9,357 nucleotides of DNA from an uncultured Chthoniobacterales bacterium (lineage in GTDB: Bacteria; Verrucomicrobiota; Verrucomicrobiia; Chthoniobacterales; CAKUMP01): positions 1 through 9,357 of the forward strand of contig CAKUMP010000082.1 in the NCBI GenBank assembly GCA_934667795.1, in the 5' to 3' direction. A program made the translations under genes and the position numbers. Positions 1 through 5,091 of the stretch are shown one piece after another (within the stretch, counting starts at the first letter, position 1; every line of letters starts with the position of its first letter). Below the pieces are notes generated by a model that made no database searches, was not told where the DNA came from, and worked only from the letters and a program-made list of their open reading frames with translations.

Positions 1-1019
1 TGGCAGTGGCTGCAAAAGTGGATGCTGAAACCGGCAAACCCCTGGAAGGCGCTGCTCCCGGAAAACCAGTGGAAGGCGGCGTGCCTTGTGCTACTTATAT
101 CGGACCCAATGGCGCCGGACATTATGTGAAAATGGTGCACAACGGAATCGAATATGGCGATATGCAGTTGATTTGCGAAGCTTACAATATCCTTCGTCAT
201 GGAGTTGGGCTTTCCGTCGAAGAATTACATGAAGTTTTCACCACCTGGAATGAAGGCGATCTGGATTCTTTCCTCATCGAAATCACAAGCGAAATCCTCG
301 GTGTGAAAGATCCGGTCAGTGGCGCTCCGATTGTAGATGTCATTATGGATCGTGCCGGACAAAAAGGAACCGGAAAATGGACGATCAACTCCGCATTGGA
401 TATGGGGATCCCTGCCTCTACAATGTCCGAAGCTGTTTTTGCCCGCTGTATTTCTGCAATCAAGGAAGAACGCGTGGAAGCTGCCAAAGTGTTAGAAGGA
501 CCTAAACGGGCATTTTCCGGAGAAAAGCAGGCATTGATTCAGGCGGTAAGAGACTCGTTATATGCGTCCAAAATTTGTTCCTATGCGCAGGGATTTGCCT
601 TGATGGCATCTGCCTCCCGTGAGCAGGACTGGGATTTGAATTTTGGAGAAATTGCTATGATCTGGCGCGGTGGCTGCATTATTCGTGCACGTTTCTTGCA
701 GCGGATTAAAGATGCATTTGATCAGAATGCTGGATTGCCGAATCTGTTACTGGATCCTTATTTCCGGGATATTTTGCTGAAGACGCAACAGAACTGGCGT
801 ACAATTGTTTCTGAAGCTGCGTTGTCAGGAATTCCTATTCCGGCGTTTTCTGCATCATTGGCTTATTTTGACAGTTACCGCAGTGAGCGTTTGCCTGCAA
901 ACCTGTTACAAGCGCAGCGGGATTATTTTGGCGCACACACTTATGAACGCGTCGATCAGCCAAGAGGACAGTTTTTCCATTACGACTGGGTTGGCGATCG
1001 GCAGCAGCACTCGATCTAA
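1..1019 (+). CDS. gnd: 6-phosphogluconate dehydrogenase, decarboxylating (5'-truncated by window edge)
   Basis: Oxidises 6-phosphogluconate to ribulose 5-phosphate with CO2 release and NAD(P)H formation, in the cytoplasmic oxidative pentose phosphate pathway. The gene is cut by the left edge: the frame is open from base 3, and the GTG at 6 is internal, because the AAKVD it opens matches the internal IAAKV stretch of the family. The N-terminal Rossmann domain is therefore off-window. Numbering from that codon, HYVKMVHNGIEYGD (39-52) holds the catalytic Lys42, His45, Asn46 and Glu49. IMDRAGQKGTGKWT (113-126) is the family signature. RDYFGAH near the C-terminus supplies the Arg and His that complete the neighbouring subunit's active site. 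The all-helical C-terminal domain is complete and ends at TAA 1017-1019. Unusual: about 15 extra residues between AAKVD and PCATYIG, formed by a duplicated GKP-x-EG unit. An Ldh_2-family gene follows after 52 bp, probably in the same operon. Identification is very secure. Confidence 0.97.
   Translation, partial: AVAAKVDAETGKPLEGAAPGKPVEGGVPCATYIGPNGAGHYVKMVHNGIEYGDMQLICEAYNILRHGVGLSVEELHEVFTTWNEGDLDSFLIEITSEILGVKDPVSGAPIVDVIMDRAGQKGTGKWTINSALDMGIPASTMSEAVFARCISAIKEERVEAAKVLEGPKRAFSGEKQALIQAVRDSLYASKICSYAQGFALMASASREQDWDLNFGEIAMIWRGGCIIRARFLQRIKDAFDQNAGLPNLLLDPYFRDILLKTQQNWRTIVSEAALSGIPIPAFSASLAYFDSYRSERLPANLLQAQRDYFGAHTYERVDQPRGQFFHYDWVGDRQQHSI
33..86 (+). repeat. Imperfect 27-bp tandem duplication inside gnd
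   Basis: Two adjacent 27-base units (33-59 and 60-86) encode GKPLEGAAP and GKPVEGGVP. They lie between AAKVD and the PCATYIGPNGAGHYVK core. As I recall the E. coli and animal enzymes, the same junction is only a few residues long (roughly AAKV, a few residues, then PCCDWVG). The duplication is in frame and should form a longer surface loop next to the start of the helical domain. The units differ at several third and some first positions, so the duplication is not very recent. Confidence 0.6.
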
Positions 1020-1071
1020 GCAGGTGCTTGTTGATAAAAAGATTAAATTATAAATTCAGGAAAATTATTAT

Positions 1072-2169
1072 ATGGCACAAACTTATTATGTCGTCCCTGT
1101 GGAGCAGCATGACGCGTTGGTACGGAAGGTTTATGAAAAGCGTGGGTATTTAACAGATGAAGCCGCGGATGGCGCACGTTTTTGTCAGGAAGCATCCTGG
1201 CATGGAATTCGTACACATAATGCGATCAAGGCACTGCATCTGGATGAATTATTTGGAAGTAAAGTGGGGGGCTGGAAACCGGGTTCACAAATCCGTGAAG
1301 TGGAATCACGCTTTAAAGCATCCAGAATCTGGGATTCCAATTATAAATTAGGAATGGCGGTCGCCTATCGTGCGATGGAGCAATGCATGGAAATGGCGGA
1401 TGAGTATGGCGTGGGGATCGTCAGTGTGGATCGTGCAACGCATTATCTGTGGGGTGGGGGATATGTGATGGACGCTGCGAAAAAAGGATATATTGCTTAT
1501 ACCAATTGTACTTCTACGCTGGCGGAAGTGGTTCCATTCATGGGGAAATTTCCGACACTGGGAACGAACCCGCACTCCTGGGGATTTCCGACAACTGATG
1601 CGATCGGGTATCCGATTGTGATCGATTGGGCGACATCCACGGTTGCGATGGGACGTGTCCAGCAGTTTAAACGTGAAGGTAAGGAACTGCCGCCAAATTG
1701 TGCGGTCGATGTCAATGGTACACCTACCACCGATCCGGAGGCAGCAGTGGCATTGTTGCCATTTGGTGCGCATAAAGGATATGGTCTGGGATTGATCGAT
1801 GAATTGGTAGGCGCCTTTATTGGCGGCTCTCTTCCGACAATCCGTGGACGTAAAGCACCTAGTGCAGATGAAAAAACATCTTCAAGCTTCTTCTTCCAGG
1901 TGATTCATCCCGACGCGATCAATGGTGGCGCCTTTGCCCAGAATCGTGACCAGGCGAAAAACATCAAAGCCGTACTGGAAGATATTCTGGGACACGGCAA
2001 CGAAAATTGTTTGTTGCCCGGACAAATTGAGGCCGACGCTGCAGCACTTTCTGAAAAACATCAGGGGCTGCTGTTCACAGAAGCGGAAATTCACGAATTC
2101 CGTCACCTCTGCGAAGAAGCCGAAAGCGATATCTGGAACACAACCGATTTCAAACAGGTATCCGAATAA
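1072..2169 (+). CDS. Ldh_2 family NAD(P)-dependent oxidoreductase (malate/L-lactate dehydrogenase-like)
   Basis: 365 residues, the usual length for the Ldh_2 family (malate/L-lactate, ureidoglycolate, sulfolactate and diketogulonate dehydrogenases, which interconvert 2-hydroxy and 2-keto acids or related substrates with NAD(P)). Conserved landmarks, in order: HGIRTHNAIKAL (44-55), matching the family's RG-x-DSHG-x-x-RL block, so His49 is the likely catalytic His although the context is THN rather than SHG; His124 followed by WGGGYVMDAAKKGYI (127-141); GTNPHSWGFPT (164-174), the nucleotide-binding GTNP motif; DWATSTVAMGRV (185-196); and GAHKGYGLGLIDELVGAFIGG (232-252), the GHKG-Y-GL motif. The fold is cytoplasmic; no signal peptide is seen. 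The ATG at 1072 has AGGA at 1058-1061 about 10 bases upstream. Location directly behind gnd suggests a role in sugar-acid or hydroxyacid metabolism. The substrate cannot be read from sequence; malate, lactate, sulfolactate and keto-gulonate type substrates all remain possible. Confidence 0.9.
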   Translation: MAQTYYVVPVEQHDALVRKVYEKRGYLTDEAADGARFCQEASWHGIRTHNAIKALHLDELFGSKVGGWKPGSQIREVESRFKASRIWDSNYKLGMAVAYRAMEQCMEMADEYGVGIVSVDRATHYLWGGGYVMDAAKKGYIAYTNCTSTLAEVVPFMGKFPTLGTNPHSWGFPTTDAIGYPIVIDWATSTVAMGRVQQFKREGKELPPNCAVDVNGTPTTDPEAAVALLPFGAHKGYGLGLIDELVGAFIGGSLPTIRGRKAPSADEKTSSSFFFQVIHPDAINGGAFAQNRDQAKNIKAVLEDILGHGNENCLLPGQIEADAAALSEKHQGLLFTEAEIHEFRHLCEEAESDIWNTTDFKQVSE

Positions 2170-2177
2170 TTTCGGAT
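2160..2177 (+). other. Perfect hairpin with the stop codon in its loop
   Basis: ATCCGAA (2160-2166) pairs perfectly with TTCGGAT (2171-2177) around a TAAT loop, and that loop contains the TAA stop of the dehydrogenase gene (2167-2169). No T-run follows, so it is not a classical terminator. It may protect the mRNA 3' end, or it may be chance. A tandem GACAGTT repeat (2185-2198) follows directly. Confidence 0.35.
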
Positions 2178-2290
2178 CGCGGTGGACAGTTGACAGTTTT
2201 CTGGCTGCCGATTTGGAAATGTGGCAACAAAGCGCCCGGAAACTACGCGCGCAATGGTCTTTTTTCACCTATACAGTGTTGGAGTATCAT

Positions 2291-2316
2291 GCGCGATGGT
2301 GTGTCGCCGCCTTTTT
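2291..2316 (+). terminator. Candidate intrinsic terminator for the gnd/dehydrogenase unit
   Basis: GCGCGA (2291-2296) can pair with TCGCCGC (2304-2310), one C bulged, around a 7-base loop, followed immediately by CTTTTT (2311-2316). It lies 122 bases after the dehydrogenase stop, in a spacer where plus and minus transcription converge. The stem is short, so this is a moderate call. Confidence 0.4.
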
Positions 2317-2375
2317 AAAAACTTTAACCCTTCCCTTTTATCTGCGCGATTTTCTTTGCAAGAGAAAGGGAAGGG
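2311..2375 (-). terminator. Minus-strand terminator overlapping the end of the PEP-CTERM gene
   Basis: An exact 11-bp inverted repeat, CCCTTCCCTTT (2328-2338) and AAAGGGAAGGG (2365-2375), encloses 26 bases that can form a smaller CTT/AAG inner hairpin. Read on the minus strand, the upstream arm lies inside the last codons of the PEP-CTERM gene and the stop codon (2338-2340) touches the other arm. The sequence then runs into a T-rich tail with a run of five T (2317-2321 complement). The plus strand has no T-run after the stem, so the polarity fits the minus gene. Confidence 0.55.
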
Positions 2376-3798
2376 CGCTGAAGCTCAATAACAGAAAAGA
2401 AGCGGGTTCCGGAATCACACTGAGTGTCCCGGTAAGTTGATTAAATTGATAGTTTTCAAAGGTCCAGATGTTTTCGTTCCGGGTGAAGTTCTCGACCATG
2501 AAAGTGGCGCCAAAAGTGACGGATTCCAAATTCTCCATATCCACGATTTCCCAACGGTCATTCAGGGCGGAACTTGCATTGGAAAGATCGAATGTGAAGG
2601 TTCCGTTTATCACTAGATTCCCGGCATTGTTTCCGGTAAGTTGGTTGTTAATGCCGGAGTTTTCGATAAGAAAATTCAGCTTGCCGGCAGAGTCGAGTAA
2701 GAGCGTTCCTGCGGTGACGACGGTGTCGCCTGTATAAGTATTTTCTCCGGAAAGCGTGGTGATTCCGGTTCCAGTTGTTTTCTCGACTTGTCCTGTCCCG
2801 CTGATGACGCCGGAGTAAGTGGTATCTCCTGTCTGAGAAAAGCGAACAATGGCGGAGTCATTTGTTAAAAAGTTTCCCGTTTGAACCGTCCCGCCAGAAT
2901 ATTTCAAGTCGACGATAAGTTTGCCGGTGCTATTGATATTATCGATCCACTGAAAGCCTCCCGTAGTACCAATGATTCGTTTTTCCATGGTAATCGTACG
3001 GTTTTCAGAACTAGGAGCAATTTCGGAAATACGAATAGACGTGGTGTATGTACCAGTTGTCCAGGAATAGCCATTTGTTTGACCGGTAATGGTTAAATTA
3101 GAGCGTAAAGACAGCGTGTTACTGGCGATTTTTTGAACAGCGGCTCTGCTTCCAAGCGCATCTTTATTATTTATAATGATTTCTCCTTGAGCAGCAACCG
3201 AGACGTGTTTCGCATTGGTGGAACCATTCAGGATAATAACGGAATCTGTATGAGAAGTGAAACGGAGCGTACGATCTGCACCATCCAATAAAGGAATGTC
3301 TGTTAATATATCTCCATTAAAGATCAGCGTGGAAAAATGGCTGGTACTTGCCACTGTTCCACCAATGTTAAATATCACATCCTCCGCAAAAGTCGTATTG
3401 GTGAAAAAAATATCGTTATTAAAGGTGATTGTTTCGACCATTCCGGCATTAGTGGTAAAAATTCTGGGGGTTCGATCAGATGTCCCATGTCCATGAAAAT
3501 GAATGGTATCCCCTGAAAAGACATAGGAACGATTCCCTGTGTGGGAGAATTGCATTTCATAGGCCGTTGCTCCCGGGGTGACGGTGATATTGACAGGAGC
3601 TTCTGCAGGATTATTGGAAAATAATGCGGTGGAGGAACTGGTTGGGATATCATTGCTCCAGTTTTCATCAAGATTCCATACGCCATTATTACCTCCTTCC
3701 CATGTAGTATTTTGCGCTGCAACAAAAGATAAGGAAAGTATCCCAAGCGTTAGTACGGTAAAGAAGGAATTTAAGGTAAAACGGATGTGAATGCTCAT
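2338..3798 (-). CDS. PEP-CTERM sorted protein with autotransporter-associated beta-strand repeat
   Basis: A secreted surface or matrix protein, probably handled by an exosortase. The chosen start (3796-3798) gives MSIHIRFTLNSFFTVL and a hydrophobic core ending SFVAAQ, a good signal peptide with cleavage after VAA. In-frame alternatives are ATG 3814-3816 and GTG 3838-3840; none has a clear Shine-Dalgarno. The mature N-terminus, TTWEGGNNGVWNLDENWSN, is the tryptophan-rich opening typical of PEP-CTERM/beta-helix proteins. Most of the rest is Thr/Ser/Asn/Gly-rich beta-strand sequence. About 120-150 residues before the end, TTLSGENTYTGDTVVTAGTL matches the autotransporter-associated repeat. The last 26 residues hold VIPEP, a hydrophobic segment and QRKSRR: a full PEP-CTERM tail. 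No catalytic domain is recognised. It is transcribed against both neighbours and is probably monocistronic. The exosortase is not in the window. The specific function is unknown. Confidence 0.88.
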   Translation of the reverse strand: MSIHIRFTLNSFFTVLTLGILSLSFVAAQNTTWEGGNNGVWNLDENWSNDIPTSSSTALFSNNPAEAPVNITVTPGATAYEMQFSHTGNRSYVFSGDTIHFHGHGTSDRTPRIFTTNAGMVETITFNNDIFFTNTTFAEDVIFNIGGTVASTSHFSTLIFNGDILTDIPLLDGADRTLRFTSHTDSVIILNGSTNAKHVSVAAQGEIIINNKDALGSRAAVQKIASNTLSLRSNLTITGQTNGYSWTTGTYTTSIRISEIAPSSENRTITMEKRIIGTTGGFQWIDNINSTGKLIVDLKYSGGTVQTGNFLTNDSAIVRFSQTGDTTYSGVISGTGQVEKTTGTGITTLSGENTYTGDTVVTAGTLLLDSAGKLNFLIENSGINNQLTGNNAGNLVINGTFTFDLSNASSALNDRWEIVDMENLESVTFGATFMVENFTRNENIWTFENYQFNQLTGTLSVIPEPASFLLLSFSALPFLLQRKSRR

Positions 3799-3966
3799 GG
3801 AACCATTAGATACCATTTTTGAGCTGTAAAAACAAGACACTTTTTATTTAAAGGTGGAAATGGCATATAGGGATGAGGAAATGCGAAGCGAGGAAGTTAA
3901 ATATTAGGAGAAAAGAATCAATATGCGAGATTTGCAGAGATGAGAGAGATTTATTAGAGTAAGGGG

Positions 3967-5070
3967 GTGAAGGAGATAGTGAAAAGTGAGAAGAGAGAGG
4001 GGAAGTTGCGGAAGATTATTCATTTGGATATGGATTGTTTTTTTGCGGCGGTGGAGATACGGGAGAATCCGGGGTTAAAGGATAAGCCTGTAGCGGTGGG
4101 GGGTGGGGGGCGGAGAGGGGTGGTGACGACCTGTAATTACCGGGCGCGGGAATTTGGGGTGCGCTCGGCGATGCCTGGATTTAAAGCGCGGGAATTGTGT
4201 CCGGATTTGATCTTTTTGCCCGTGCGACATGATTTATATACAGAGGAATCCCGGAGAATCAGAAAACTGATGCAGGAAATTACGGATCGGATAGAACCGT
4301 TGTCGTTAGATGAAGCGTACCTGGATGTTAGTTTACGGGAAGAATATGCCTGGGATCTGGCGAAGCGGTTGAGGCAGCGGATTTGGGAAGTGACCGGGTT
4401 AACCGCATCTGCCGGGATAGCGGCGAATAAGATGCTGGCGAAAATTGCGAGTGACTGGCGGAAGCCGAACGGGCAATTTGCGATCCTGCCGAAACAGGTG
4501 GAAGCGTTTATGAAAGGGCTTGGGGTCAAGAAATTGTGGGGGGTTGGTCCCAGGAGTGTCGAAAAACTGGCGCAGATGGGAGTCCATACCTGTGGAGACT
4601 TGCAACAAATTGAATTATCTGAACTGGTGCGGATATTTGGAAACTGGGGGGCGGAATTGTATGATCTGTGCCGTGGAATAGATGTTCGGGAAGTGGAAAC
4701 GCATCGGGAGCGGAAATCTGTCAGCAACGAAGTCACATTTACAGAGAATCTGCAATCGGAAGAGCACTGTCTTGCCCAGCTTCCGGAATTGATTGCAGAC
4801 TTGGAAGAACGTCTGGGGCGGAAAAAGGAAGAAAAAGGGATACGAAAATTGTTTGTAAAAGTAAAATTTGCTGACTTTCGTCAGACAACCTGTGAACGTT
4901 TGGGGAATAAGCTGGATTTGGAAAAATTTGAGGAATTGTTAATAGAAGCATTACTGAGGAATGAAGCTCCGGTACGTTTATTGGGAGTAGGCGTGCGGTT
5001 TGATGAGCGGGAAAAAGAAGGGGAAAGGGGCGAGCAATGGGAATTTGAGTGGGAAGAGGGGAGGGAATGA
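3967..5070 (+). CDS. dinB: DNA polymerase IV (Y-family translesion polymerase)
   Basis: Error-prone cytoplasmic polymerase that copies past damaged bases. LDMDCFFAAVE (20-30) carries the metal-binding Asp21 and the steric-gate Phe26; SLDEAYLD (113-120) carries catalytic Asp115 and Glu116. The fingers include GVVTTCNYRAREFGVRSAMP (51-70), LWGVGPRSVEKLAQMG (190-205) is the helix-hairpin-helix region, and the little-finger domain follows. 367 residues against about 351 in E. coli. The start is uncertain: GTG 3967 has a purine run directly abutting it. TTG 4006-4008, with AGAGG at 3996-4000 five bases upstream, begins LRKIIHLDMDCFF and lines up with the E. coli start MRKIIH, so it may be the true one. 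The C-terminal QWEFEW (357-362) sits where QLVLGL, the E. coli sliding-clamp motif, is expected. No clear LexA-type operator is seen in the purine-rich upstream region (3841-3966). The fusion gene follows after 21 bp, probably cotranscribed. Confidence 0.96.
   Translation: MKEIVKSEKREGKLRKIIHLDMDCFFAAVEIRENPGLKDKPVAVGGGGRRGVVTTCNYRAREFGVRSAMPGFKARELCPDLIFLPVRHDLYTEESRRIRKLMQEITDRIEPLSLDEAYLDVSLREEYAWDLAKRLRQRIWEVTGLTASAGIAANKMLAKIASDWRKPNGQFAILPKQVEAFMKGLGVKKLWGVGPRSVEKLAQMGVHTCGDLQQIELSELVRIFGNWGAELYDLCRGIDVREVETHRERKSVSNEVTFTENLQSEEHCLAQLPELIADLEERLGRKKEEKGIRKLFVKVKFADFRQTTCERLGNKLDLEKFEELLIEALLRNEAPVRLLGVGVRFDEREKEGERGEQWEFEWEEGRE
4098..4120 (+). other. G-tract cluster inside dinB
   Basis: Two runs of six G (4098-4103 and 4105-4110) separated by one T, then a run of four G (4117-4120). 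It encodes VGGGGRRGV, where E. coli-type DinB has VGG followed by a more varied segment. A two-tier G-quadruplex is possible; a three-tier one lacks a fourth long tract. The run could also be prone to slippage. Confidence 0.35.
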
Positions 5071-5091
5071 GCTTGCTAAGGTGAGGGGTGG

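Noticed and set aside
6..1019. GTG at 6 as a genuine start of gnd
   Set aside because: The first residues correspond to the internal IAAKV segment of 6-phosphogluconate dehydrogenase; the Rossmann domain is missing only because the window begins inside the gene.
1922..2440. 172-codon plus-strand frame running from inside the dehydrogenase gene into the PEP-CTERM gene
   Set aside because: It overlaps two well-supported genes in another frame or strand, crosses both candidate terminators and shows no recognisable motif.
3375..3746. Second minus-strand frame inside the PEP-CTERM gene, which could suggest a frameshifted gene
   Set aside because: The main frame is unbroken from signal peptide to sorting tail, so no frameshift is needed; the other frame is a shadow.
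2338..3798. PEP-CTERM gene as a mobile-element cargo or insertion
   Set aside because: There are no flanking inverted or direct repeats, transposase or integrase; the unusual orientation alone is not evidence of transfer.
3841..3966. SOS (LexA-type) operator or clear promoter upstream of dinB
   Set aside because: The region is purine-rich with some A/T stretches, but I found no convincing palindrome or well-spaced -35/-10 pair; LexA boxes in this phylum are also not something I can assign by eye.
4137..4736. 199-codon open frame on the minus strand across dinB
   Set aside because: It lies wholly opposite the catalytic and HhH parts of dinB, and its product is Ser/Arg/Pro-rich with no family resemblance. 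It is a by-product of the codon use of dinB.
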